DNA of 64,000 bases from Sweltsa coloradensis (Eukaryota > Arthropoda > Insecta > Plecoptera > Chloroperlidae): contig JAMZAV010003122.1 of assembly GCA_024449915.1 (NCBI GenBank), forward strand, positions 1 through 64,000. Direction: 5' to 3'. Within the stretch, counting starts at the first letter, position 1. Every line of letters begins with the position of its first letter. A model generated the notes under the pieces. The model saw only the letters and a list, made by a program, of their open reading frames with translations, was not told the DNA's origin and made no database searches. The position numbers and the translations under genes were made by a program. Positions 42,001-52,929 of this stretch are shown piece after piece.

Positions 42001-44155
42001 TTTGGGGGTTTTCCTCTTTACATAAAATTTTTCCAAATGCCCCCTTATTTTTAAATACTGTGCATTCTGATGTATATTTTTTAAAATTTTTTTTCCTCCC
42101 CACCATATCATACTTGCTGTCATATTTAGGGGTTTTTGTTAGGATTTTTTGGGGACGAGTGGGTTTACCAAAAAAGGGGGAGTCTAAGTCTATCTTTTCC
42201 ATTTCCCAGAACATCTTTCCCGCCCCCTACCTGTCACCTCTGACAACTTTTTAAAACAAATGTGCTGCTGCACAGATCTCCTCCTTTAAACCTAAAAAAC
42301 CCCCTATCACATACTATACTATACCCGTCTCCTCCAAAACTGTTTGCGGGTGAGTATAGGAAAACACTCCCGCTCAGTGTTTTTAGGAGGGGGTCCAGTC
42401 TTGGTTTTCCCCCATGACTTCAGGCCATCTGTATTCATGGGGTCTGCAGTTTTTTCGCTTTTTTTCCGTTGTCTTATCTACTTGATCCCCTGCATCTACA
42501 CTGTATCTCTTGGGTTCCTGCGCCTGTTGGTTTTTTAGTTGGTGTTTGCTTGGGGTGGTCTCGTTCATTACTTCACCTTTAAAGTCATCGTCGGAGCATT
42601 CATTGGGGCCCACTCGGGTTTTTACGTTCCTCTGACCCCTCCTCTTCCAAAATTCCGGGGAGCGCGAGTCTTGGTCTTGGCCGTGGTTGGTCCCTCCGAA
42701 GGGTCAGGGCAGTGTACCGCACTTTACAGGTAAAGCCAAGGCGTCGGCCAAAGGGTGGATCCCCGATGTTGATTGATTGATGGGCCCTTTTGATATTGGC
42801 ATGATCTTTTCAAAGTTTTGTTCTTTTAGCTGAGAGATTTCTTCCTGTTTTGGGGCCCCGGGACCCGGGGGTGACTAAAAGGGTTTGTTTTTGGGCGGGC
42901 TTGTTACTTGGAGGTGACGGGGGGAAATTTGTTCTGATCAGCCTGGACCTGGGGGTGACATGTAGGGTTCGTCCTGGGTTGGGCTTTTACTGGGGGTGAT
43001 AGGAGGGCTTTGTTTTGGTCGGTCCCCGGCCCTGGAATGACATAAAGCTTCGAAATTGTCGTTCTGTTCTTGGAAACCCTTTTCGTCATCGTCGGAGCAT
43101 TTATTGGAGCCCAGCTCGGGCCCGGGGGTGCCTCGTCGGTGATGGTGTTCGGGGGGGGGGGGGGTTTGACAAATCCTCATCGGGGCTCAGCCCCGTCGTA
43201 CCCCATTGGCACTCGCTCAGTCTGTACGTGCCCCTTGGAGTCGAGCTCGGTCGCGGGTGTAAAACTCGCAGTGCGGTGATGGGTTGTACTTTGACGCACG
43301 TTTTTGATTCGGAGGGTTTGGGTTTTTTTTGTAGGCTAGTGCTTTTCGATGTATTACTAGTTTTTTTTTTGGGGGGGCCGGTTCGTTGAATGCAAGCCCT
43401 GTCGGGTGTAAACATTCTTTGAAAAAAGGGGGGTTTTTTTTTTGGAATACAACATTGGTGTTTTGCAAGCTTACTTCCCGTGCTGAGTTTGCCTTTGGGT
43501 ATCTCGTTGAGGGATGGGTTTGTCGTGTCTTTCTGTTATTGGAAATTTTATGACTTTGTTTCTACGAGTCTCTTCAATTTTTTTTTGATTGGCAAACTAT
43601 ATTTTCTTGAATTTTTTTTGTCTCGTATTGTTTTGCTATTGTGTTTTTTATTTCTTCGTGTCATTAGTTCCCCTATAATGATAAAAATTCATCTTTGTGG
43701 CAGTAAGGTCGAAGGTCTAAATTTAGATTTTACCCAAATTCTTCCATTAAACCCTTTTGGGTTTTTAACCACACGTTACCCGGCATTTATTGTTACGATG
43801 GGTGTATTAATTTTTTAGCCCCCCCCATGCTGTCCCGTGAGTAAGGGGCTAGGCCAGTTCCTTGTGAAATTTTTTTTGTCTTTTCTGTGGGCTTTTTTTT
43901 TCTGTGTTTGCTGGACTACCCTGATACCTTGCTTGCTTGTGTTGTAAAGATTTCTCAGTATGTCAAAATTTTGTTTGTGGTTATTGGGAATCTTAGTGGT
44001 TCGACGGGCAAAATTCCCCCTACAGGGTAGATGGTTCTCGTCGGGAGCTCGTGTCTCTTGAAAAAAGGCAACGTTTTTTGTCTTCTTCGCTAATAGGCAG
44101 GGCTAGACGTTTGTGGCCCTATTGGTAGGCCTTGCCTTTTAAGTGGGATGTAGAA
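42001..44155 (-). other. probable ORF1/5' region of the same LINE, homopolymer-rich
   Basis: Minus-strand frames at 42613-42383 (GPNECSDDDFKGEVMNET) and 43180-42938 (GSNKCSDDDEKGFQEQND) carry the same acidic C-S-D-D-D motif, so an ORF1 internal repeat is likely. Proline-rich pieces (PPITPSKSPTQ, TPPLPKF-type on the other strand) surround it. Runs such as 14 G near 43150 and 9-10 T are common. No zinc knuckle is readable. Function is not assignable. Confidence 0.4.
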
Positions 44156-45065
44156 GACAGGGTCCACTAGATATTATGCTAAGCTGCTGTAAGCTGGGGC
44201 TTCCACCTGAAAAGTAAAAAAACCGCCATTTTTTTCTTCGTTGTTTTAAAAATAAACCCGGGGCGCTCCGAAAACGCTCTGTTATTTCCTAGCAGAAGGC
44301 TATGTTTTTGTTTTGTTTTTACAGATTGGACATTGTGGATTATTACCAACTTTGTGTTTTGAATAAGTTAAACTCCACGTAAAAGATTTTTATCTCTAAG
44401 CCCAGGCTAGGCCCTAGTGTGTGGATTTTTCTAGCAAAGGGCCCAGACCTTACCCAATAAACCTTTCTTGTAGAAATCGCGTCGAACTTAGGTCTGGAGG
44501 TTTCCCGCTTCTTAGGGCTAGGCCCTAGGCTTAGCTCAGATTCAAATTCAAATTTTTATTTTAAAAATTAAACCCATTAGGTATTGGTTTATCATGGTCA
44601 AGTATGGGCAAATGCAGGCTTGGGCTCATCTTTTTCTTACCAAACACATCAAAGCTAAAGGCCCTTTTTGGGCCCTAGGCCTACCGGATCTGGGCATTTG
44701 CCTCGGGCCCTAAAATCCAAAATTGGGATGCAAATGAAAAAATTTAATTGAAATTAAAATAAAAATTATTTACATATAATGTTACCTGCAAATTAAGAAA
44801 CAAAGTTATAAAAGGGAGCCTATTTTTGTAATATTTATTCATTAAAAAAAATTTTGCACGATTTCTGAATTTACGTCCAGCTGCAGTCTGCTGTTTGTTT
44901 TCAAAAACTCTTTTAGGTCCGTTGGGTAATGTGTGCGTGCACTCAGTAGACACATTATAAAGTAGGCCTTGACTTCAAGATATAAAATGGCGCTTATACA
45001 TTGGGGAAAAGTACAAGCGAAGACCCACCTTACAGCAGCTGTTAGGTATCTAGTGGACCCTGTGT
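44156..45065. mobile_element. unidentified 910-bp element with 60-bp inverted ends
   Basis: GGGTCCACTAGATATTATGC and TGCTGTAAGCTGGGGCTTCC at 44156-44215 are mirrored as the reverse complement at 45006-45065 (AAGACCCACCTTACAGCAGC and TATCTAGTGGACCC). Divergence is about 15 percent. The interior is AT-rich with several GGCCTA motifs and no recognisable coding. It may be a MITE-like element; no clear target duplication was found. Confidence 0.5.
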
Positions 45066-45083
45066 AGAAGAGGGTCTCTCATC

Positions 45084-45535
45084 TGTTTTCGCAGCAATTT
45101 CCTCTGCTATTAGTTTGGCAAGCATTTTTTTTTCCGCTCAGGTTGAGGTGTGGGCCATGTTGGGTAAAGTGCTCTCTTTGAAGGCTTTTCATTGAGAGCA
45201 CAGAAACTCCTAGAGTATTTCTGAGCAGGTGTTGGATGCGGGAATTTACTTCAGCTATGGAGTCATTATCTTTTGAAATTCGGTTTTATTTTCTAGGTCA
45301 AAACGTGGCAATATTTCGCATACAATTACCTTTGGTCTGTTGCTATATTGATAGTGCCTTAGTGGAGTTAGTGCGTCTCTGATGTTATTACAGTTATTTC
45401 CCATATCATTGTACCTGCCAGGGTAATTACTGCGTCATCTTCTGTTAACTTACTTAAATTTACCCACAATTCCTTTAGTTACTTGTAAAGCTCCAGCACC
45501 CGGGTTTTAAACGTCGCATCTATTTTGTAGTTGTT
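45084..45535 (-). pseudogene. SGNH-hydrolase-like domain relic
   Basis: The minus strand reads KLTEDDAVITLAGT, the strand with the G-x-N/T-D region of SGNH esterases. Further down, LGVSVLSMKSLQREHFTQHG and PHLNLSGKK appear, then after an A-run frameshift MLAKLIAEEIAAKT. The H-x-x-H-L-N..G-K-K block is the C-terminal catalytic block in the retroelement-associated variant, in which the usual Asp is replaced by His. Stops and frameshifts lie in between. The likely origin is ORF1 of a LINE or a related retroelement. Confidence 0.55.
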
Positions 45536-46540
45536 TTTAGGGCCAGCATGTGCAATGAGCTCGTGTTTAATTAATGTCCCATAAGAAAAGACCCCTGACT
45601 GTCAGCCCTGAGCATGACATGTCTTTGGCCTCCACTTGTAGTACTTCTTCAGTGGTAGCTCTGAGGGTGCGGCTGGGCGCGTCTGGGGGCGTTTCTTTTG
45701 TTTATTTCTGCATTGGGGATTGGCCTAGCTATGGGCAGGCTTAGTCCAAGCATCTCTGTGGGTTTGCATAAGTTTTACTATTTGACTTTTTTGTGGCTTA
45801 TTACTAATTTCAATCTACATACTTCATCTTTAAGACAGTTTACCTCATCAAGATACCCTTTAATTGGTTTATTTATTGATTGGCACCAATGTTGGTACCC
45901 ACCCATACTGTTGTAGTAGAATAGAGTACTTTGGCTTCCCTTTTTGTTCCATAATTATTATTAAGTAGGGCCTAGCTTTGATATTATGCTCAATAAGCCC
46001 CACAAAAACAAAAAACTTTTTATTCATAACTCCCAAGGATTGTCCTTTAACACAGGGCAAAAACAATTTTCTAATAAACGTTTATATTACTTATTTACAT
46101 ACCAATATCGGATATTTTTATATTAAAATGTTGGTCGCAGTTCACTTTTTTTTTTCTAGCACAAAAGTTTCTTTTATATTTACATTTAAACTCACTTAAC
46201 ATAGTAATAATTAAGATTTAACCATCAAATTTCCCGCGGAATAGGAGCCAATTCAAATGGGTGTACAGAGCAAATAGTCCGATCGGAGCAGTATGCTGTG
46301 AGTAGTTCTGGCAAACTACGCGCAACAGTATTAGTGATACCTAGAACCTTAATATATGCCAGTCTATTAATTTTCTTGGTGTCACAATATATTTGTAGAC
46401 AGCCAAATCGGGAAAAGGTATACATGCTTAAGTTGTCATATGTAGAAAATGCCAAATTACCAAAAATCATAATCAGGAAAACGTTGCCAACGTCGTCATA
46501 ATGAATAGCAAGTCAACATACTTCATGGATTTTATTTTAT
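45536..46540. other. no gene recognised
   Basis: Short frames on both strands (for example minus 46470-46225, SRFGCLQIYCDTKKINRLA) show no known domain. The stretch is AT-rich. Confidence 0.4.
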
Positions 46541-46800
46541 TTAATTTTTTTTTAAACTGTCAAGTTTTTCACTGTTTTCATAAGACAAAAGTTCTTCATA
46601 TGATAGATTAAAATTCAATTGGAGTCTCAACCCATCATACTTAGAGCAGTCAGTCAACAAATGATGAACGGATAGGTAGGGCCTACTGTTTATTTTCAGA
46701 TTACTTCCAGGACACTTCATGCTTGTTCTTCGAGCAAATAGCTTCACAAGCGGAGACTTCATGTACCCTACAAAGTACAAATTTATACATCCACAACTTT
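46541..46800 (-). pseudogene. LINE ORF2 C-terminal tail fragment
   Basis: The minus-strand frame reads INLYFVGYMKSPLVKLFA, then YLSVHHLLTDCSKYDGLR. The H-L-L-x-D-C-x-x-Y block is the terminal zinc-knuckle block of Jockey/R1-type ORF2. A short acidic tail (SYEELLSYENSEKLDSL) ends the frame. No reverse transcriptase is left. Confidence 0.55.
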
Positions 46801-46816
46801 TAATTTTGCTATTAAT

Positions 46817-47068
46817 ATTAAATAATTAAAAACCTTTTGTCAAACATGTTAGCTTCGTGGTACGGTATGAGCTTGTGAGTTAAGTCCTTGTCACTGGCTC
46901 GTCCTCCAAATGCCTTACTGACGAACGTTATTAAGCCAGATGGCGAGACACATACCTAGCCCCCTGTGGTAGTGAGGAGAAGTAAGGATTCTGCACAGCT
47001 AGCATCTTGTCTTCTTTGTGACAATTTCTGTATCATCGAGAACGACCCTAGGAACCTTAGGAAACAGG
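46817..47068 (-). pseudogene. DDE_Tnp_4-type transposase fragment
   Basis: The minus strand reads FPKVPRVVLDDTEI, corresponding to the I-x-D-x-T-E first catalytic block, and in a shifted frame SPSGLITFVSKAFGGRASDK, the second block (G-x-I-T-F-V-S..GGR-x-S-D-K). HEANMFDKRF follows, matching D-x-V-x-A-D-x-G-F with both Asp positions altered (N and D-K). Harbinger/ISL2EU-like DNA transposases use this domain. Only the central part is left and the key Asp is changed, so it is inactive. Confidence 0.65.
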
Positions 47069-47901
47069 TTGGCACGGCATGCTAAGGAAAATCTCTTCCT
47101 TTCTGGCTAGAGGACCATCGGTATTAAAACACGAGCTATCTTTTGTAATGTTGTAAGATACTGCTTACATCTAATTAGCTTCATCATCGTTGGAACTATT
47201 CGTTCGTTCAATGGGAGCAAAATTTGTGCGTTCATCTTTATTTTGATTACTTGCACTCTGCAAGCAGTTAGATGTCACCTAGCGTATCGAGACACACTTT
47301 TATGAGAATATTTTGAACAGGCAGTACTAATTATGAAAAAGAGATATGGTGCCGTGAAGCCGCTACTCCTTCTTTTCGTCTTTTAGGCTCGCTCATTGTG
47401 ATGCACTGTTGCACGAAGTATATTGACTGTTCGTCATAAGATTCGGCTATATAATCGTGATTGTAAGCTGGTTGGGTTCTGTGGAATCATGTATTTCCAG
47501 TGTATTAAGACTACTTCAATTAATTTAGAGAACATTCTCTTCACAAATCCAATAATTCTGTTAGTGATATTGGTTACGAGCAAATAGAAAATGTAACGTC
47601 TCTTTATATCGCACAATTTCTTCGGCTTAAATCTGTTTCATTTCATTACCGAACTTTATTTTAACAGCAAAACTAAGTCAGGTTAATTTTAAGAAATAAC
47701 ATCACATTATATTAGCCATTGTAATAAAACAATTGCTTTACTAAATAATGTAATGTTGAAAACAGAAATGCACAGGGGGTGAGTGTGTTGAATATAACAG
47801 CCCTTGCATTGTGACTGCGACAGTTGGGAGGGGTAGGGTAACAGCCATCGCGGGAGTGAAGCATCGAGAGTTGGTCGTGGGCATAATCAATTAATTCATC
47901 A
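47069..47901. other. no gene recognised
   Basis: AT-rich with short frames. Nothing conserved was found; it may hold the N-terminal end of the DDE_Tnp_4 transposase, too decayed to read. Confidence 0.4.
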
Positions 47902-48230
47902 TGTGCTACTGTCATCAATACGATTTTGAATAATTTCCATGCACTTGACGTGCAACATCGATATGACCTCGCCGCCCCGCACCTTTTGACTGCCATCAAC
48001 ACAGGCAACAGTACACATAGGTCAGCGGCCGGGCAGCCTCACCTCGCAGTCGGTCGGTTGTTCTTGTCCCAGGCGGACGTGTTTTCGTTCTGTTCTTGAA
48101 GAATATGTCTGTTCTGTCCAGACTGATGCTTTCTTCACTTTATATTCAGTATTGCTCCACAGTAAAGTGTTCGTTATCTCAGTATTGTGCACCGCCTGTT
48201 CCGTTTGTTCAGGCTGTGTGTGTTTAGTGT
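47902..48230. repeat. dispersed repeat family B, copy 3
   Basis: Matches the 5' part of copies 1 and 2: GATATGACCTCGCCGCCCCG, CACCTTTTGACTGCC, CCTCACCTCGCAGTCGGTCG and CTTGTCCCAGGCGGACGTGT. It then jumps to the CTGTTCTGTCCAGACTG block, so an internal deletion removed about 150 bp. Confidence 0.75.
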
Positions 48231-48605
48231 TAAGTTCTGTTCATGACAATGGTAACTCTACTGTTGAGTGTCCTAAAACAACACTACCCCTCTACCCTAC
48301 AGTTAAAATGTTTATATCGTGAGAAACCTCATCTTATTTCCTATTCATCCACATACTTGCATTGTATTTTTAATGAATGAATGACATACAGTTAGGTTTG
48401 TTAATCCAATATTGTTTTCCAAAAGTTACTCGTGTTTTGTCCCACATGTATAAAGAGTCGTGGTGGAAATAAAACGTTTTATTTTTGGGTCTGTCAGCTC
48501 TAGATCATGTGTCTTTGAAGATATTCTAAATGAGCATGTACATTTCCACATACTGTGATAGAATACAAAATACCAAATTTATTTCTATAAAAAAATAGTG
48601 TATTT
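48231..48605. other. spacer with a palindromic poly(A) signal
   Basis: AAATAAAACGTTTTATTT at 48467-48484 is a perfect 18-bp palindrome giving AATAAA on both strands. No gene was recognised. Confidence 0.5.
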
Positions 48606-48857
48606 TTAGTCGAGTCGCCTGTTATTAGTCTCACTCTTGCACCCAACCCACTCCCCGCACCACCCATAATTAAAAATAATAATAGTAATGATGTATTTTA
48701 TTATTCCAATAGGCAATGTCTTACGGTCTCTCCTTACGATATTCCACATGTTTTGTAGCCCTACACTGGTGGCACTCTCGACGAGTGTCTTTATCATATC
48801 ATTTTTTTCCTTCAGCTCTGCCTTCAAATTTTGAATTCTCGTAGTGCATTCCTCCAA
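48606..48857 (-). CDS. hypothetical coiled-coil fragment
   Basis: The minus-strand frame reads MEECTTRIQNLKAELKEKND and MIKTLVESATSVGLQNMW before turning into sequence of AT-rich composition. Heptad spacing of Ile/Leu over about 25 residues predicts a coiled coil. It could be an exon end of a transposase or host gene. No family was recognised. Confidence 0.3.
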   Translation of the reverse strand: MEECTTRIQNLKAELKEKNDMIKTLVESATSVGLQNMWNIVRRDRKTLPIGIIKYIITIIIFNYGWCGEWVGCKSETNNRRLD

Positions 48858-49036
48858 TTTTCCTTGAAACCCAGAGATAATTTTTATTTATTCATTTCTT
48901 GCTTCTTTCCTTACGTAATATATGCTATTAAACAAGCACGTCAATTAATAAAAATTAAGATAATACTAACAATTCAAAAACAGCAAATGTAGACCAGTTA
49001 TTAAAATTCTTTTATAAAAACAATCACAAACGTTGG

Positions 49037-49324
49037 TCACACACACAAATCGCTCTCGGGGTCGCTGTCAGTATCGCTGCCATGCCCAAAATTAATTACG
49101 AAACGTTCCACAGTGTCAACGGCGATATCCAGGGCCCAAAACTCAGGTTCTACTTTTTCTTGAACGTGCCTCACGTAATTACCCCACATATCTGGCGTCA
49201 CTTCGTTTACACCTTCGCGGACCAATCACTCGATCTCTGCCATTTTAAACGATGTGTTTTTCGAAGCCTCATATTCCTTGACCATAATTCTTACCATTTC
49301 AATTGGGTTTAATTCGGAAGGCGC
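49037..49324 (-). pseudogene. Tc1-like DDE transposase, C-terminal end
   Basis: The minus strand reads SELNPIEMVRIMVKEYEASK, where the Glu of LNPIE is the third catalytic residue of Tc1/mariner-type transposases. After an in-frame TGA it continues REGVNEVTPDMWGNYVRHVQ, EPEFWALDIAVDTV and the acidic Ser-rich tail SDTDSDPESD, typical of invertebrate relatives. Sequence upstream of SELNPIE is lost exactly where the TGTGAC LTR edge begins (49325), so an LTR element appears to have inserted into the transposase gene. Confidence 0.65.
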
Positions 49325-51280
49325 TGTGACGTGCCACTCAGCTCAGTTGGAGAAGGGGCGTGGGCGGCTTCGAGTCTCGTAGTGGTTCGCACAACTTAAT
49401 AACTAAATAACAGTGTGACCAGACGGAAAAATTGGGCGCCACGTTCTTCGCTGAAAATGTATAACACAAGCAAGCCAACAGGAAGAACGAAGGAGTCGGA
49501 CAAACCTCGAATGAAAAAGAAAGTATAGAGAAAAATATGACCTTGGTTTATTTTAAAGATAGAACAAGGATATAAAAGAAACAAAAGTATAATGTAACAA
49601 TTCCCAAGTAGGATAGAAAAATACAGCAGTACGAATCCCGGCCGAGTAGCGTGGTTGGCCACATGGGATTACATACTAGAGCACAAGGGAAATCTATAAA
49701 ATATCAAACAAAGAAAAGCTTATACTATACTTAAAGTCAGGTCACAAGTTACAGGTTATGCTTATAAGTTACAAAGGTTGAAGGTTACCAGGTCACAACT
49801 TGGCAGTTAGTGAATAAGCAATAGCCTGAATACAATGATACCGGTGTTCATGAGCAAGATAAAAATAGTTCACACATCAGCACAAATATTAACATAGTAG
49901 GCTCATTCCAAAAGAAAGGTTGAGGTAGACCCTCGTATTAAACTGAATTAATACCTAACATTACTTTAGAATAGAACACCTACAAAAAATGTTCTTATAT
50001 GCCACATCGGCACAATAGGTTCACCTTGAACACACAAGTTAGTTTCGCCACGGAAAGAAATATAGCATAAGTGAGATTTACACAAAATAGCGTTGAGGTA
50101 GACCCTCGTATTAAACTGAATTAATATCTAACGTTACTTGATAACCTCCTTGCTACATACCAGTGTTTCACATTAGAACAAATATCTATCACCTTACATT
50201 CCTGGCAATGAACACCTTACTATAATAATATCTGCCATATGGGCTAGATGACACTTTGAAAACACTTGGCCTATAGCCTGAAATAACTAGGCCTTGTCCT
50301 TGACAAGGATGGCTAGGGGTATGTACACATGGCACTTATAGCCACCAACATTTAATTACAAAAAGACTGCTGTTTAATAGCTAGCCTGACATTTATCGGA
50401 ACAAACGTGTTCATCCAACCTTAATGAAGGTGTTGAGGTTGACCATGCCTCTAGAGGTTGGGTAATTTCAATATTCTAATCAGGAGCCTAAATGGTCAAT
50501 GTCTGAAGAACAAATCACAGCATAACACGGGAAGAAGTAGATTATGTATTGAAAACCTGAGTAGGCCTAGGCCTAATCTTTCAGCTCCAAGCAAAAGTTG
50601 ACGCCTAGGGCCCCGCTGGGATCCTACGTCCACAAGATGGCGGAATGACAACGCCCCTTCCACACATTAGGGCCTAGGTTCAAGAGGCGACCAAGGAAAA
50701 GTCCTGCATAGCCTTCACGTCGTTTCACGTTGGTGCTGTCCCGTGCCTATTGATTGAGCCTGAAGGTCCCAGTCCCAGCCTAATCCCTGTTAAATATGCA
50801 AAAACAACAACGTGCTAAGATTGGATTTTAAACAAACCACTAGGCTAGCCAAGGCACTAGACCAATTTTTCACCAAGCCAAAAAGAAATCAGAGAAACAA
50901 ACGATAACTCACCAACATATGGGGAAAATATTAAAAACTACATCAGTAGTAAACGTAGTCGTCTCGCAGAAATCGCCAAAAACCCTGACAGGAATGCAGA
51001 CAAAAGTGCCGACCGAGCCATTCGCTCAGCTACTTATCGAGTCGCTGTCAGCTGTCTTCCTCTGGCGGCAAGGTAAGCCAACCACACAGATAGAAAGTCA
51101 CCAGGGTAGAGACAGTGTCACCAACCGCAGAAAACACGCGCGAGAATCCAAACCCAAATGAACGTCAATGCCCACTTACAACTCGGGGAACGGCGGGGAA
51201 CCAAGACAAACATAGCAGTGTTTAAATTAGTGTAATGTTATAATGGTTTTGGTGGAGTGTGCTGCTACACACACAACCAA
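49325..51280 (-). repeat. LTR or LTR-derived region of a second Gypsy-like element (far boundary uncertain)
   Basis: The edge TGTGACGTGCCACTCAG, the GGAGAAGGGGCGTGGG stretch, GGCGCCACGT at 49435 and a minus-strand poly(A) signal at 49547-49552 parallel the LTR at 35377. A tandem unit GTTGAGGTAGACCCTCGTAT occurs at about 49917 and 50095, each followed by TAAACTGAATTAATA. No Gag follows, so this may be a solo LTR. The right end near GCTGCTACACA (about 51273) is a guess based on the inverted TGTG/CACA. Confidence 0.4.
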
Positions 51281-52100
51281 GCCGTTATAGCGCACAATAA
51301 TGCGACCTGTCTCAGCTGCGGTTTCGTCTATTACGTACTTATTATACACCTCTTTGTGCAGATTAACTATGTTTTTAATTCAGTTTTGACCATATCGTCG
51401 TCTGTGTAATGCAGACGTTTACTTGAAAGCCAGTTTTTAAGGTTGTCTTTTCTCTACGACATTATGGTCAATTTCTTTCTTAACTTTCACCGAGTGATAG
51501 GAAGCATTATTTGCATGGCTACGGTATTTTCCCTTCCAAATATGGATTATGAGTTTTCAAGTAGTGCATGCTAGTCCCCTGCTTCGTCCCTCATTCAACT
51601 TCATTCTATTCAAAAAGAACTTCAGTCTACCTGTGGTACGCTTAGATGCGAGCCAATTTAATTTTAAGTTCGAGCGAACGAGAGTAGACGGCGCCTAGTT
51701 GGAGCGACCCCTGGACACGGCGTGGCACAGCGCCAGCACCCGCGGTAAGGACTGGTGACCAAACCCAGTAGGGTGGGGTACCAGGCGGTGCTGTGCGCCC
51801 ACTTGTTGGTGTTTCATGCTTGTACCTGTTTTGCTAGGGCAAGGTTTCCACACAGTTTCGATTATTCAGAAACTCCAACCCCATACTCGACTTTACCCAT
51901 ATACTTTTCTAACGTGTTTCTACATGGAGTCGGGATGATTTTGAGTGTGCGTGCATGGTCATACCTGTGATTTAAAAAAAAAATGTTTAACTTATGGAAA
52001 TTAGATAAAAAATATTGTACTTAAGTCTTCAACAAAGTGAACGATCAATGGTAACATTACCACTTAGGTTAGATTAAATAACATACCCTTTAGTTTAGTC
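51281..52100. other. no gene recognised; one GC-rich island
   Basis: 51685-51800 is GC-rich with several CpG and a GCGGTAAGG that resembles a splice donor (51742-51750). It could be a 5' exon and promoter of a host gene or a repeat end; I see no TATA box, exon continuation or conserved protein. Confidence 0.35.
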
Positions 52101-52480
52101 TAGGAAAGTCGCCAAGCAATACAGTAGCATATGGTACTTTCCGACCAATCCCAATTGACCCTTCCAAAGTTTTTTATTTGATCAAGGATATTCATTGCGG
52201 TATGATTGCCTTCACATGCTGATGTGTTTAGTTGTAGTATCTGTGTAGTATCTTCTGTGTTTTTCTTACATCTTCAATAAAGTTTAACATTTCTTAAGCT
52301 CTTTATCAAGTCTTTTTACTTATCTTTTCAATGCTACATTATTGATAGCTTGTAAGGTTCGTGTCGATGATTTTGAAGTTGATGTGCAACTTGTTGACAT
52401 TATTGTGGAAATTGATTTTGATGTTGAAGTAGGTTTTCATGTTAATGTTTGTGTTAAGGAAGTCAAGTCAGGGTGAGCCC
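52101..52480 (-). pseudogene. coiled-coil segment of a possible transposase
   Basis: The minus strand, with stops, reads TSKSISTIMSTSCTSTSKSS followed by LQAINNVALKR and VKRLDKELKKC. A Ser/Thr linker then a basic coiled coil is a layout seen after THAP domains in P-like transposases. No THAP domain or catalytic block is present here, so this is only suggestive. Confidence 0.25.
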
Positions 52481-52710
52481 TTGAGCCCAGGTAGACTTTG
52501 GGGAAGCCTATAGAAATAAAATACATAATTAGCAAAATAGAATAAATAAAATAATACAAGGGTGCTACACCCAATTACTTATGGCTAACGTTATTAAGAA
52601 GATTAATTTGGTACAAATTGTGCATACAAAAGATTAGAAACAAAGTTTTAGGCCTCAGTGATCCTTAGGCCACTCTTCACTGTCAACACTAAACTTAAGT
52701 TGTCCCCTCC

Positions 52711-52929
52711 TCAAGCAGAGGGAGACAGCAAACACCCAACAATCTGGTCCTTCGAAAATTTACACACGGCATCTTCATTCAGCCACCGAAAAATCGACCT
52801 GTTGTCAATTTTTGTCTCCAAGTAGACAACAAATTTGGCTTTCTTGTCTTCAGCAAAGCATTTAACAACTTGTGAATTCAAATAATGTTTTTTGTTGTTA
52901 TTTCTAGTCGTGTCCCCATCGTTAGACAC
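52711..52929 (-). CDS. hypothetical fragment, unrecognised
   Basis: The minus-strand frame of 72 codons reads KKHYLNSQVVKCFAEDKKAK and FVVYLETKIDNRSIFRWLN. Composition looks like coding. It directly follows, on the same strand, the pogo-like N terminus. It does not resemble a pogo DDE domain, so it may come from another element. Function unknown. Confidence 0.3.
   Translation of the reverse strand: MSNDGDTTRNNNKKHYLNSQVVKCFAEDKKAKFVVYLETKIDNRSIFRWLNEDAVCKFSKDQIVGCLLSPSA

Noticed and set aside
42539..43389. Plus-strand frames with Gly/Arg/Pro-rich sequence as a host gene
   Set aside because: They lie opposite the probable LINE ORF1 and depend on over-long homopolymers.
49325..51280. Complete LTR retrotransposon in this interval
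   Set aside because: No Gag or Pol blocks are readable; only one LTR-like edge and a poly(A) signal support an LTR.
51685..51970. GC-rich island as a host promoter and first exon
   Set aside because: A donor-like GCGGTAAGG exists, but there is no acceptor, continuing exon or conserved protein; kept only as a note.
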